NCBI RefSeq assembly: GCF_000202835.1
Contig: NC_015178.1
Coordinates: 124,001 to 188,000, forward strand
Reading direction: 5' to 3'
DNA length: 64,000 bases
DNA from: Acidiphilium multivorum AIU301
GTDB taxonomy: Bacteria; Pseudomonadota; Alphaproteobacteria; Acetobacterales; Acetobacteraceae
Shown here: positions 1-8,363 of the stretch, in pieces
Layout of the letters: each line of letters opens with the position of its first letter
Numbering within the stretch: position 1 is the stretch's first letter
Notes under the pieces: generated by a model
What the model saw: the letters and a program-made list of their open reading frames with translations, nothing else
Database searches by the model: none
Told to the model about the DNA's origin: nothing
Program-made: the position numbers and the translations under genes

Positions 1-351
1 CGTCAGATAAGGGGCTTCGTACCGCTGACCCGCCAGCTGGGCCGGCCGCGGCAGGGCGCAGACGAAAGCGCAGATCTCATGGGTCTGCCGCAACAGCATC
101 GCGCGATTGCCCGGGCTTGCCAGGTCACTGAAAATCGTGCCGGCGACGATCGTCAGACCGCGCTCTGAGAGCGCTTGCCCTAGCCGTGGCACGTCCAGCG
201 GCATATAGCCATAGGGGCCGAGTTCGAGCCCCCCAAAGCCTGCCAGCGCCGCTTCGTCGAGCACTTTTTCCCAGGCCGGCAGATGGGGGTTAGACACATC
301 ATCCACCCCCCAGCAGCAGGGTGCACATGTGATTGTGACAGGAAGCGCCAT
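1..351 (-). CDS. TIM-barrel sugar isomerase/epimerase-like protein (partial, runs off the window)
   Basis: The frame is open from an ATG at 351 to the window edge (117 codons). The N-terminus contains a Cys/Trp-rich CAPCCWG stretch and then GFGGLELGPYGYMP. This resembles the first beta-alpha units of the xylose-isomerase-like TIM-barrel family that includes IolE (inosose dehydratase). The ATG overlaps the stop of the upstream ABM-domain gene (TGATG), so the two are probably translationally coupled. It is the most downstream gene seen in the minus-strand catabolic operon. The IolE resemblance is family-level only, and the substrate cannot be read from the fragment. Confidence 0.7.
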   Translation of the reverse strand, partial: MALPVTITCAPCCWGVDDVSNPHLPAWEKVLDEAALAGFGGLELGPYGYMPLDVPRLGQALSERGLTIVAGTIFSDLASPGNRAMLLRQTHEICAFVCALPRPAQLAGQRYEAPYLT

Positions 352-637
352 CACGAACTTTCAGGGTTGATCGTCTCGAAGGTCATCTTGCGATGGAACT
401 GCTCATGGAAGGCGACGAAAGCCTGCGTGTATTTTTGCGCCATATGGAAGTCGTGCGCGGCCTTGTCGGCCCAAGCTTCCAAGAAAGCAGTTTGTCGGGA
501 TCATCCGTGCAGGTAAAAAAGTCATACGCGAAGCAGCCGCTTTCGGCGCGCATCGCGCGCTGTGCCTCCACCGCACGGTCAAGAATGCGGTCGCGCATTC
601 CAGGCTCAAGCGTGATGGTTATGATGAATTTGCACAT
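351..637 (-). pseudogene. Antibiotic-biosynthesis-monooxygenase (ABM)-domain protein, frameshifted
   Basis: Translation from ATG 637 (MCKFIITITLEPG...) follows the ABM/quinol-monooxygenase fold up to ...DDPDKLL. The frame then breaks at about 484-490. The expected continuation (FLEAWADKAAHDFHMAQKY...) lies in another frame and runs to a TGA at 351-353. One base appears lost in a short T run (TTT where TTTT would restore the frame). A GGAG sits about 6 nt before ATG 637. The intact protein would be about 95 aa, normal for a single ABM domain. It could be a true mutation or a sequencing error. Intact, it would be a small cofactor-free oxygenase or dimeric accessory protein. Confidence 0.7.
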
Positions 638-648
638 CTCCCGCTCCG

Positions 649-1677
649 TCAATCGATGCTGACCACCCGACCTTCGGCCGCACTGATACGTGCAGCGTCA
701 AGCACGGCGAGAACGGCGATGGCCTCCTCAGCGGTAACGGGCGGTTGGCCTCCTGTCCGCACAGCCTCGGCGAAGGCCTCGTAATACGCGTGATACCGCC
801 CTTGCTCCGAAGGGATCTTCGTCGCGCCGTCGGCTGTCCGCAAAATTCCCCAGTGAGCCTCGTCATCATATCCCCAACTGTCAGGATTGTTGATTGGGCG
901 CTTGCCGGCAAAAAGCGCCTGAGCCTGAACGTCTGTCCCGGCAGCAACGTAACTGCCCGCTGAGCCATAGGCGCGCAACTCACGCGTGTTGAGCCGGTTG
1001 ACCTTGCTCGCCGAGATATGAGAATGCACACCGCTCGTATGGCGAAGCGTGAGCACGAAACCCGCATCCGTCGGTCCTTGCGGCAAGACGACCGTGTCGA
1101 GCTGGGCATCAACCGAGACAACAGGACCAATAAGCCACATCGCCTGATCAACGACATGGCTACCGAGATCCCAGAGTAGCCCTCCAGTGGGGCCCGCCTC
1201 CAGCGTTGCGGGATCGTCAAAATCCATGCGTGAATGCAGCCGCCACAACTTGCCGAGCGGGCCCTCCAGAAGCAGCTTTTGCAAGGTCTGGATGTCGGCA
1301 TCCCAGCGGCGGTTGTGATAGACTCCGAGCGTCACGCCCCTGTCCTTTGCCGCCTGCGCCAGCGCCCGTCCCGCCGCCGCACTCGGCGCGAAGGGTTTAT
1401 CGGCGATCACGTGCACCCCGGCCGCAATCGCTTCTAGCACCAGATCCTGCCGCGTTTGCGGGGGTGTGGTGATTGTCACGGCATCTACTCCGGCCGAGAG
1501 CATACCCTGCAGACTCGGATAGATCGGGGCATCGGGGAAATCTGCCTTTGCCTTGGCGATCGTCTCAGGCGCCCGCGCAACGATGCCTGCAAGCGCCACG
1601 CCTCGGGCAGCCGCGATGAAGGGCGCATGAAAATGCTGTCCGCCCGTCCCATATCCAACAAGGCCGATGCGGATCAT
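649..1677 (-). CDS. Gfo/Idh/MocA-family NAD(P)-dependent oxidoreductase
   Basis: 342 aa. The N-terminal Rossmann fold has the dinucleotide motif GYGTGGQHFH (about residues 8-17). A DKP variant of the family's EKP motif (VIADKPFAP) follows near residue 92. The C-terminal half is the alpha/beta substrate domain of the GFO_IDH_MocA family. Start ATG 1677 follows a strong AAGGAGG. Such enzymes oxidise or reduce sugar or cyclitol hydroxyls, often at C3. It is flanked by TIM-barrel genes, a pairing typical of inositol and 3-keto-sugar pathways. The substrate is unknown. Confidence 0.85.
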   Translation of the reverse strand: MIRIGLVGYGTGGQHFHAPFIAAARGVALAGIVARAPETIAKAKADFPDAPIYPSLQGMLSAGVDAVTITTPPQTRQDLVLEAIAAGVHVIADKPFAPSAAAGRALAQAAKDRGVTLGVYHNRRWDADIQTLQKLLLEGPLGKLWRLHSRMDFDDPATLEAGPTGGLLWDLGSHVVDQAMWLIGPVVSVDAQLDTVVLPQGPTDAGFVLTLRHTSGVHSHISASKVNRLNTRELRAYGSAGSYVAAGTDVQAQALFAGKRPINNPDSWGYDDEAHWGILRTADGATKIPSEQGRYHAYYEAFAEAVRTGGQPPVTAEEAIAVLAVLDAARISAAEGRVVSID

Positions 1678-1689
1678 GCTCAGCCTCCT

Positions 1690-2631
1690 TCAGCGGATGA
1701 TGGTGGCTTGCAGCGCATCGATGGAAGACTGGATGCCGGCCTCGGTGGACATGGTGAAGTCCTCCATCTCCAGGCTCACCCAGTCATTATAGCCCATCAT
1801 GCCGACGACGGAGAAAAACTCCTTCCACCATTGCAGATCGTGGCCCGCGCCGACAGCGACGTAGTTCCAACAGCGGTTGGCGACGTCGGTGACTTCCTTG
1901 AGTTCAAGCAAACCGTTGACATCCGCCAGGCCGCGCTCGATCCGTGTGTCCTTCCCGTGGACATGGTGAATGGCGTCGCCGAGCGCACGCGCCGCGGCGA
2001 TCGGGGAGGCCCCCATCCAGAAGAGATGGCTGGGGTCGAGGTTCATGCCTACCATGGGCCCAACCTCGTTGCGCAGTCTCAGCAATGTTTCTGGGTTCCA
2101 GACCAGCATCGCGGAGAAATTCTCGAGCGCGATCTTCTCTACCCCCACGCTGCCGGCATGCTTCACCAGCCCATGCCAATAAGGATAGGCCCGCTCCTCC
2201 CACTGATAGCGGTCGCGCTCAGGCATTTCGACAGGCCAGGACTTCGTATAAACGAGCCAGTTCGGCACGGTGTCGCCGGGCGCCGCCTCCGGCAGGCCCG
2301 ACATGGTGACGATCTTCTTCACGCCGATCTCGCCGGCGAGCGTAAAGGTCTCCTCGATCTCCTTGCGGTGCTTTCGACCCAGCTCTCCAGGGTCAAGAGG
2401 ATTGCCCGAACAGTTGAGGGCGGCGATCTGAAGTCCGCGGGCCTCGATCTCCTTGAGCTTCTGTTTCAGAAGCCCCTTGTCGGCCAGCAGCTCCTCGGCA
2501 CGGAAGTGCGGCGCGGGAGACCAGCCGCCGCCGGTCATCTCGATGCCCTCAACGCCGAGCGCCACGCATTTATCAAGCATTTCTGTGAAAGCGTAGTTGC
2601 CCATCACGTCGGTGCAGATGGAAAGTTTCAT
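1690..2631 (-). CDS. TIM-barrel sugar phosphate isomerase/epimerase
   Basis: 313 aa, starting at MKLSICTDVMGNYAF. The longer upstream frame has no convincing start. Xylose-isomerase-like TIM-barrel (AP endonuclease family 2). Likely metal ligands are Glu in IALENFSA, Asp/His in NLDPSHLFW, His in HHVHGKDT and Glu in SLEMEDF, in the family's order. It lies 12 bp from the next gene downstream in the same operon. Relatives isomerise, epimerise, dehydrate or beta-eliminate keto-sugars. The operon context suggests action on a ketone made by one of the three dehydrogenases. Confidence 0.82.
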   Translation of the reverse strand: MKLSICTDVMGNYAFTEMLDKCVALGVEGIEMTGGGWSPAPHFRAEELLADKGLLKQKLKEIEARGLQIAALNCSGNPLDPGELGRKHRKEIEETFTLAGEIGVKKIVTMSGLPEAAPGDTVPNWLVYTKSWPVEMPERDRYQWEERAYPYWHGLVKHAGSVGVEKIALENFSAMLVWNPETLLRLRNEVGPMVGMNLDPSHLFWMGASPIAAARALGDAIHHVHGKDTRIERGLADVNGLLELKEVTDVANRCWNYVAVGAGHDLQWWKEFFSVVGMMGYNDWVSLEMEDFTMSTEAGIQSSIDALQATIIR

Positions 2632-2656
2632 GGTTTTGGCTTCCGTTGAACGGTGG

Positions 2657-3829
2657 TTATTTGAAATCGACCCAGGCAGCGCCCGCATCGGCCGAGCGCA
2701 CACAATTCTCCAGCCAGCGCACACCGTCGGTGCCGGCCTTGATGCCCGGGTAGTGATGGGTCTTCAGGAAGGCCTCGTCGCCGCGTGCCTTCGCGTCGAT
2801 CGCCTGGGCAATCCAGAGGTAGATGTTTGCCCAGCTATCCCCCAACCCCTCGGTGTGCAGGGCGCCCATTCGGTCGATGGCGAGGCTTTCCTCTTCGAGG
2901 TAAAGCATGCCGTGATGCATGATCCGAACGGGCTCGCCCTGAACCTCGTAAATCAGCTGATCGGGATGACTGTCGGACCACTCGACCGAGGCTTTCGAGC
3001 CGATGAAGCGGTAGCGTTGCGACCCCATATTGCCGGCGTTGACCGATGAAACCCAAAGGCGCCCACGCGCACCATTGTCGTAATGCATGAGAACCGTCGC
3101 ATGATCTTCGAGTGGTGCGCGGCTCGGGATGAAGGCCTTGCGGTCGCAGAGCAGCTTTTCAACCTTGAGATGCGGCAGCACAATCTCGGAAAGGTAGTAG
3201 ACATGTGTTCCGATGTCGCCCAAAACGAATGTCGCGCCGGCGGTCTTCGGGTTGGTGCGCCACTTCACGGCATCCGGCGCATCGGCGTCATCGCCGGCGT
3301 TGAAACCGTGGGTATACTGCATGTCAACGAGACGGATCTCGCCGAGCATTCCTCTGGCGACCATGGCCGCCATCTGCCGCACCATGGGATGCCCGGTGAA
3401 GCCGTAAGTGACGCCGACAATCAGCTCCTTGCGCTCGGCGAGCGCGGCAATCTCCTCGCATTCAGCCGTTGAAAAAAACAGTGGCTTTTCACAGATCACA
3501 TGGATATTGGCTTCGAGAAGCGCCTTGGTGATCTCGTAATGGGTGAAATTCGGCGTTGCTACGGAAACGACGTCAACACCATCCTCACGGCTCCTTTCGC
3601 CGCAAATGAGTTCTTGATAGGTTGCATAGCAGCGATCCTCAGAGACGCCGAGATTGATGCCAAAGTCACGCCCTCGCGCGGCATTCAAATCGAAGGCGCC
3701 GGCAACCAGGCGATAGGTGCTGTCGCGTAACGCCCCGGTGCGATGCTTGTAGCCAACCTGGCCGGTCCGACCACCCCCGACCATACCCCAGCGCAGAGGC
3801 TGACTGATGGTGCGTTCTCCGTTGATCAT
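2657..3829 (-). CDS. Gfo/Idh/MocA-family oxidoreductase
   Basis: 390 aa, with ATG 3829 after GGGAG. The Rossmann motif is GGGRTGQVGYKHR near residues 17-30 and the canonical family motif is VICEKPLFF near residue 115. The C-terminus has the usual GFO_IDH_MocA alpha/beta domain. It is longer than the other two family members in the operon and resembles the roughly 380-aa MocA-like dehydrogenases linked to inositol and keto-sugar catabolism. Three paralogues in one operon suggest successive oxidation and reduction of one ring compound. Confidence 0.85.
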   Translation of the reverse strand: MINGERTISQPLRWGMVGGGRTGQVGYKHRTGALRDSTYRLVAGAFDLNAARGRDFGINLGVSEDRCYATYQELICGERSREDGVDVVSVATPNFTHYEITKALLEANIHVICEKPLFFSTAECEEIAALAERKELIVGVTYGFTGHPMVRQMAAMVARGMLGEIRLVDMQYTHGFNAGDDADAPDAVKWRTNPKTAGATFVLGDIGTHVYYLSEIVLPHLKVEKLLCDRKAFIPSRAPLEDHATVLMHYDNGARGRLWVSSVNAGNMGSQRYRFIGSKASVEWSDSHPDQLIYEVQGEPVRIMHHGMLYLEEESLAIDRMGALHTEGLGDSWANIYLWIAQAIDAKARGDEAFLKTHHYPGIKAGTDGVRWLENCVRSADAGAAWVDFK

Positions 3830-3858
3830 CCTATCATCTCCCTATAGTAGTTGCGTTT

Positions 3859-4872
3859 CTATCTTGATGTTTCGGCATAGAGGCCGGCCTTAGGCTTCAT
3901 GCTGACCGCCTCGCGGCGGCCGCTTTGCGCAGCGCGCAGCGCGGCGTCGGCGACCAGCGTGGCCGCATAGCCGTCCCACACCGAGGGCCCCGCCGCCGTT
4001 CCCTGGCTGGCCGCCGCGATCCATTCGCGGAACTCCTGATCGTAGGCTTCGATGAAACGCTCCCGGAAGTCCGCAGGGATTGCCTGGCGTATGCCATATC
4101 GGTCCGAGATAACCGTCGCGGGCCGGTTTGGAAGAGCAGCCACACCGGTCTCGCAACTCACCTCGCCGCGGATGTCGTAGCCGTACTCGATATTGACCGA
4201 GATCTCGACATCGACAATCGCACCCGAGACCATGTGCAACAGAACGATGGTCGGGTCGCGAAGTTCCCCTCCCTGCCGGGACCGGCGGGGAAACCGCACC
4301 TCCACGCCGGCTATCTCATCGTTGAGCAGCCAGCGCGAGATGTCAGCATCATGCACCAGTGTGTCGTTGAGGGGCATCTCCGAGGTGTAGAGCCCCTCCG
4401 GGACGGAAGCGTTGCGATGAACCGATCGATAGATCAACGGCAAGCCGAGGCTACCATCGTCGATCACCGCCTTGAGCGCACGATAGTCGGCATCGAACCG
4501 GCGCATGAAACCGACCTGAACAAGACGCCGCCCGAAGGCAACTTCCGCATCCATCACGCGCAGTGCGCCTTCTTCCGATGTCACCATCGGCTTTTCGCAA
4601 AAGACGGGCTTGCCGACGGCAATGCATTCGAGCAGTTGCTCCTCATGCGCCGGGCCCCAGGAACATATGACGACCGCTTGCACCTTCTGCGACCGGATCA
4701 GAGCGTGGGGGGTGTCGCATAGCTCGGCGCCAGCGGGAGCGATTGACGCCGCGCGCTTGCGATCGATATCCGCGACCGCGACGACGGAGACGTCGGAGAG
4801 CGTGTGGGTAAGGCGGCGGAGATGATCCTGGCCAATCATCCCCAGACCGATGATGCCGACCTGAAGGCTCAT
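3859..4872 (-). CDS. Gfo/Idh/MocA-family oxidoreductase (inositol 2-dehydrogenase-like)
   Basis: 337 aa. The start is taken as ATG 4872 ([17 protein letters not shown]), because it overlaps the upstream TIM-barrel stop as ATGA. The Rossmann motif is GLGMIGQDH and the EKP motif is [10 protein letters not shown]. The mid-protein [10 protein letters not shown] segment resembles IolG-type inositol 2-dehydrogenases (catalytic His/Asp region). It is probably coupled in translation to the TIM-barrel gene at 4869-5774. The inositol assignment is suggestive only. Confidence 0.83.
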   Translation of the reverse strand: MSLQVGIIGLGMIGQDHLRRLTHTLSDVSVVAVADIDRKRAASIAPAGAELCDTPHALIRSQKVQAVVICSWGPAHEEQLLECIAVGKPVFCEKPMVTSEEGALRVMDAEVAFGRRLVQVGFMRRFDADYRALKAVIDDGSLGLPLIYRSVHRNASVPEGLYTSEMPLNDTLVHDADISRWLLNDEIAGVEVRFPRRSRQGGELRDPTIVLLHMVSGAIVDVEISVNIEYGYDIRGEVSCETGVAALPNRPATVISDRYGIRQAIPADFRERFIEAYDQEFREWIAAASQGTAAGPSVWDGYAATLVADAALRAAQSGRREAVSMKPKAGLYAETSR

Positions 4873-5774
4873 TCCTTGCCCCAATACTTGTCAATTAGCC
4901 GCTGCATTTCCCCGCGCATGAAGACGCCGGACTCGTCGGCTTTCTCTTCCCAGGCAAAAACGCAGGCGGTCATGATGCCGTCGAAGCCGATTTCATGCAG
5001 GGTGCGGTAGAAATCGTCCCATGGCACCTCGCCCTGCCCCATGTTGAGATGCTGGTGCACCCGCGCCGTCGAGCCCGGAGGATTGATGATGTAACGCAGG
5101 CCCGAGGATGCCTTGTGATTGAAGGTGTCGGCTATATGGACATGGGCCAGCACGTCGGCGGACTCGCGCAGCATGGCGACCGTGTCATCGCCAAAGTAGA
5201 ATGTGTGCGGCGTGCAGTAGAGAAAGCGAACGCGGGGCGAATTCACCGTACGGATGAGGTCCACCGAAGGCTGCAGCGGTTCGACCCAGTCCTCCGGATG
5301 CGGTTCAATATGGAGGTTGATACCCTCGCGCTCGAGAATCGGCACGAGCTCCTCCATGGAGCGCCACCAGGCATCCTCGCATGCCTCGATCATGGATCCG
5401 GTGTGGCAGCAATAACAGGTGCCCTTGTCGGGATGAAGCCCACGGCCGAATTCGGAATTCATCGTGTCAACGCCCATCTCTACCGCGATTTCGATAGCCC
5501 GCTTCCAGTGGCGCACCGCCGCCTGGCGTTCGTCCTCGTCGTTGGAAGCCCAACGGTACATCGGAAGAAGCGTCGCGATGCCAACTTTCGCATCGGAGAG
5601 TGCCTTCTTGAAGGTCTTGATCCGATCCGGGAAAACGCGCGGTGCTTTGAACCATTCCAGGAAATCGCCGCGCGGGCTGAGCTCGATCCAGTCGTAGCCG
5701 AGTTCCGCCACCTTCGAAGGTAGTTGCTCGAGAGAGAGAGGACGGTGCATAAACGGGTCGAGTGCGATTTTCAT
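4869..5774 (-). CDS. TIM-barrel sugar phosphate isomerase/epimerase
   Basis: 301 aa. ATG 5774 is preceded by GAGGTGA. Likely metal and substrate ligands are Glu/His in HIEPHPEDW, His residues in [13 protein letters not shown] and Glu in GQGEVPW. The protein keeps the full (beta/alpha)8 length. A CYCCHTG cysteine cluster near residue 120 is unusual. It overlaps the next gene by 4 nt (ATGA). By analogy with levoglucosan and inositol clusters it could be a 3-keto-sugar beta-eliminase, hydratase or epimerase. That is inference. Confidence 0.82.
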   Translation of the reverse strand: MKIALDPFMHRPLSLEQLPSKVAELGYDWIELSPRGDFLEWFKAPRVFPDRIKTFKKALSDAKVGIATLLPMYRWASNDEDERQAAVRHWKRAIEIAVEMGVDTMNSEFGRGLHPDKGTCYCCHTGSMIEACEDAWWRSMEELVPILEREGINLHIEPHPEDWVEPLQPSVDLIRTVNSPRVRFLYCTPHTFYFGDDTVAMLRESADVLAHVHIADTFNHKASSGLRYIINPPGSTARVHQHLNMGQGEVPWDDFYRTLHEIGFDGIMTACVFAWEEKADESGVFMRGEMQRLIDKYWGKE

Positions 5775-5799
5775 TGCTATTCACCTCGCATTGTGTTGG

Positions 5800-5960
5800 A
5801 TCTCCCCTCGCGCGCTCGCCGGCACCGACTGGCATCCCCATGTCACCGCCATCATTCAGGTCGAACGCGCAGTCGCCACCCGCAATCCCGAAACCGGCCT
5901 GCTCAAGCTGACACACGACACCGCCTTCTACATGTACAAATATTTTTGCAGACTTGGCGT
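5800..5960 (+). pseudogene. Possible ISAs1-type transposase fragment
   Basis: The 198-bp gap between two TIM-barrel genes holds a stop-free plus-strand stretch with TDWHPHVTAIIQVER, then NPETGL and DTAFYMYKYF. It resembles the WPGL...VER...T...YYI block in the C-terminal half of ISAs1-family transposases. There is no start, no catalytic region and no terminal repeat, so it can only be a remnant. It may mark an old insertion that split the catabolic operon. The similarity is by eye and short. Confidence 0.35.
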
Positions 5961-5972
5961 GCAGCAACAATC

Positions 5973-6794
5973 TCAAGTCCAGAGGCTGTGCGCCTTCTCT
6001 CTCAACAGCAGAGCCTCGGCCCAGCGGTCGGTCAAATCCTGACCGTCCGGCCCCGTGATGGCACAAGGGGCCGGGCCAAGCTCGCAGGTGAAGGAAAAAG
6101 TGGCGTCAGGCGCGGCGCGCTCCCGCCATTTGGCGAAACCCATGCGCCACCAACGCTCGAACTGCGTAACCCAAGGCTGATGTTGCGGAAAAATCAGTGG
6201 CAACTGAACCTGGTGCGAGCCAGCGACCCGGCCATGAAAGGCCCAGGCGTGGTCCAGAATGCGGTTGATCGCGGCTTCAGTCTCCGCGGGGATGGGCAAC
6301 TCCATCTCGCGCGCATTGACGTAATGCGAGAGGTCGGCGGTGAAACGCAGATTCGGGAAAACATCAAGAAGCTGCAACGTGAACAGCAGGTCGTTGGTCA
6401 TCCGGCCACGGTGTGTCTCGATATTGACCGCGACACCTGCCTTCTCCGCCAGTCTTTGCCAGCCTTCCAAAATCGGCAGGCAGGCATCGACCGTCATGGG
6501 GCAGGCCATCGCCTGGATGGTGATGTGGTGACAGCCGAACTCGCCGGCAACATCCAGCGCCGGCTCCAGATCAGCTACCGTGCGCGGAAAAACCTGCCCC
6601 TCAATGGTCAGACCGTAATCCTTGAGCAAAGCCATCAGGGGGACCACATGGGCGCGGTCATAGAAATGATCGGTCACGCCATCGAACCCCGCCGCCGCAA
6701 TCCGCTCGATTTTTGCCGCGAGGCTTGGCTCCTCCGCTTCGCCCAGCAAGCGCTGCATGCCCCAGAGGGATTGGAAAATCAGGAGTTTCTGCAT
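5973..6794 (-). CDS. TIM-barrel sugar isomerase/epimerase (hydroxypyruvate isomerase-like superfamily)
   Basis: 273 aa from MQKLLIFQSLWGMQ (ATG 6794), placed 1 nt after the upstream reductase stop. Xylose-isomerase-like TIM barrel. Candidate metal ligands are Glu/His in VNIETHRGR, Asp/His in ADLSHYVNARE and Glu in FTCELGP. It is the fourth TIM-barrel protein in the operon. Tight spacing to the ferredoxin reductase gene ties the isomerase part of the pathway to the oxygenase part. Confidence 0.8.
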   Translation of the reverse strand: MQKLLIFQSLWGMQRLLGEAEEPSLAAKIERIAAAGFDGVTDHFYDRAHVVPLMALLKDYGLTIEGQVFPRTVADLEPALDVAGEFGCHHITIQAMACPMTVDACLPILEGWQRLAEKAGVAVNIETHRGRMTNDLLFTLQLLDVFPNLRFTADLSHYVNAREMELPIPAETEAAINRILDHAWAFHGRVAGSHQVQLPLIFPQHQPWVTQFERWWRMGFAKWRERAAPDATFSFTCELGPAPCAITGPDGQDLTDRWAEALLLREKAHSLWT

Positions 6795-6795
6795 G

Positions 6796-8040
6796 TCATT
6801 CCATATTCGCACGAGGTTGGAGAAGAGTTTTGAGTTTAACTGCCGGGTCTTGCAGCGCCGTGGCGGGCGGGCAAGCGCCGGTTTCGATCAGTTTTTCCGC
6901 AAGCCTGATGTCCCTTGCGATCTTGCCAATGGGACCGAAGGCGCTCGCCCCCACGATGCGCCCAGATTTGAGGTGAAAGAGAAATGGCGTTCCGTCATTA
7001 TCACGCGTTACGGTCTCATCACCTTCATCGGGCAGGCCCGCAATTTGCAGCGTGTCGCCATACTGCTCCGACCAGAACCAGGGGATCGACGCAAAAGACT
7101 CCGTTGCGCCCAGCATGGCATTGGCGGCGTGGCGGCCTTGCTCCCCCGCATTGCGCCATGCTTCGAGGCGCAGGCGGCGCCCCCCGAAAACCGGATGCGG
7201 GAAAGAGCAACAATCGCCAGCGGCAAAAATCGCGGGGTCGTCCGTGGCAAGGTGCTCATCGACACGGATGCCATTGTCGATGGCAAGACCTGCCGCTTCC
7301 GCGAGGCATGTCTGAGGAACGGCACCGATACCCACGACGATGACGTCAGCTTCGAGTGCTCTGCCGCCGGCAAGGATGACGGCGCGCTCCTCGATAGCGG
7401 CAAGGGCAGCTCCCTCAATGATGGTAACGCCCGCGGTGCGATGGCGCGTGGTGATGATTGCCGCGAGCTCCGCCGGTACGGCACGGCCCAAGACGCGCGG
7501 GGCCGCCTCGACGATGGTGACGTCGCAACCTCGCTCCACGGCACTGGCGGCAACCTCAAGCCCGATGAAGCCGCCGCCGATGACGACGAGCCGGGCGCCG
7601 CGAGACAGCCGGGCACGGAGAGCCAGGGCGTCGTTGAATGTCCGCAGGTACAGCACATTCCGCGCCTCAGTCTCCGGCACGCTGAGGGTTCGTGGCCGCG
7701 CGCCGGTAGCGAGTAAAAGGCGGGAATAAGAAAGGCGGGTGCCGTCTTGCAATTGCACGGCCCTAGCTTCGCGGTCGAGGCCCGTTGCCACAACCCCTGA
7801 CCGACAGAGAATATTCTGGCCGGTGAGCATGTCCGCGCCGCCGATGAGCGTCGGAATGGGAAGATCGGCCGCCGTCAGGACTGTTTTGGATAGCGGCGGA
7901 CGCTCATAGGGCGGATGGCGCTCGGCCCCAATGATCGTTATGGGGCCAGCGTACTCTCTTTCCCGCAAGGTGAGAGCGGCGAGGACACCTGCCTCCCCCG
8001 CGCCGATGATAACGATTCCAGGATCACTTGTCGCCGGCAT
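6796..8040 (-). CDS. FAD-dependent ferredoxin reductase (oxygenase electron-transfer component)
   Basis: 414 aa from ATG 8040 (MPATSDPGIVIIGAGEAG). A GAGG lies 6 nt upstream, and an in-frame TTG at 8052 is a less likely start. FAD-binding GAGEAG at the N-terminus, PPYERPPLSK typical of rubredoxin/ferredoxin reductases, a second nucleotide-binding GGGFIGLEVA for NAD(P)H, and the ATDDPAIFAAGD FAD motif. It would pass electrons from NAD(P)H to the adjacent Rieske ferredoxin. Confidence 0.9.
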   Translation of the reverse strand: MPATSDPGIVIIGAGEAGVLAALTLREREYAGPITIIGAERHPPYERPPLSKTVLTAADLPIPTLIGGADMLTGQNILCRSGVVATGLDREARAVQLQDGTRLSYSRLLLATGARPRTLSVPETEARNVLYLRTFNDALALRARLSRGARLVVIGGGFIGLEVAASAVERGCDVTIVEAAPRVLGRAVPAELAAIITTRHRTAGVTIIEGAALAAIEERAVILAGGRALEADVIVVGIGAVPQTCLAEAAGLAIDNGIRVDEHLATDDPAIFAAGDCCSFPHPVFGGRRLRLEAWRNAGEQGRHAANAMLGATESFASIPWFWSEQYGDTLQIAGLPDEGDETVTRDNDGTPFLFHLKSGRIVGASAFGPIGKIARDIRLAEKLIETGACPPATALQDPAVKLKTLLQPRANME

Positions 8041-8048
8041 GATCGGCC

Positions 8049-8363
8049 TCAACCAAGATCAACAAAAATACGGCCATCTTCAACCTTCACCAGAAAAGTC
8101 CTGAGATTGATGCAGGCCGGCGCGCCCTTGGCCTGGCCGGTTGGTATGTCGAAACGGCCATTATGCTTGGGGCATTCGACAATGCGGCCCATTACGAGAC
8201 CGTCCGAGAGATGCACATTCTCGTGCGTGCAGAAACCGCTGGTCGCAAAAAAACGGTCATCGTCCAGCCGGTAGATGGCGAGGCTTTGTCCCTCATGGTC
8301 GAAGCGAATAACATCTTCCTCATCGATTTCGTTTGCCGCACAGGCATTTATCCATTGGGGCAT
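8049..8363 (-). CDS. Rieske [2Fe-2S] ferredoxin
   Basis: 104 aa. The Rieske ligands are intact: CTH followed about 17 residues later by CPKH (FCTHENVHLSDG...VECPKHNGRF). The length fits a soluble oxygenase-type ferredoxin. The start overlaps the end of the desaturase-type gene by 16 nt, and the stop lies 8 nt before the reductase ATG. The three genes are therefore one expression unit. It carries electrons from the reductase to the membrane di-iron enzyme. Confidence 0.92.
   Translation of the reverse strand: MPQWINACAANEIDEEDVIRFDHEGQSLAIYRLDDDRFFATSGFCTHENVHLSDGLVMGRIVECPKHNGRFDIPTGQAKGAPACINLRTFLVKVEDGRIFVDLG

Noticed and set aside
5467-6066. 199-codon minus-strand frame spanning two TIM-barrel genes
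   Set aside because: Overlaps both genes in another frame; no motif.
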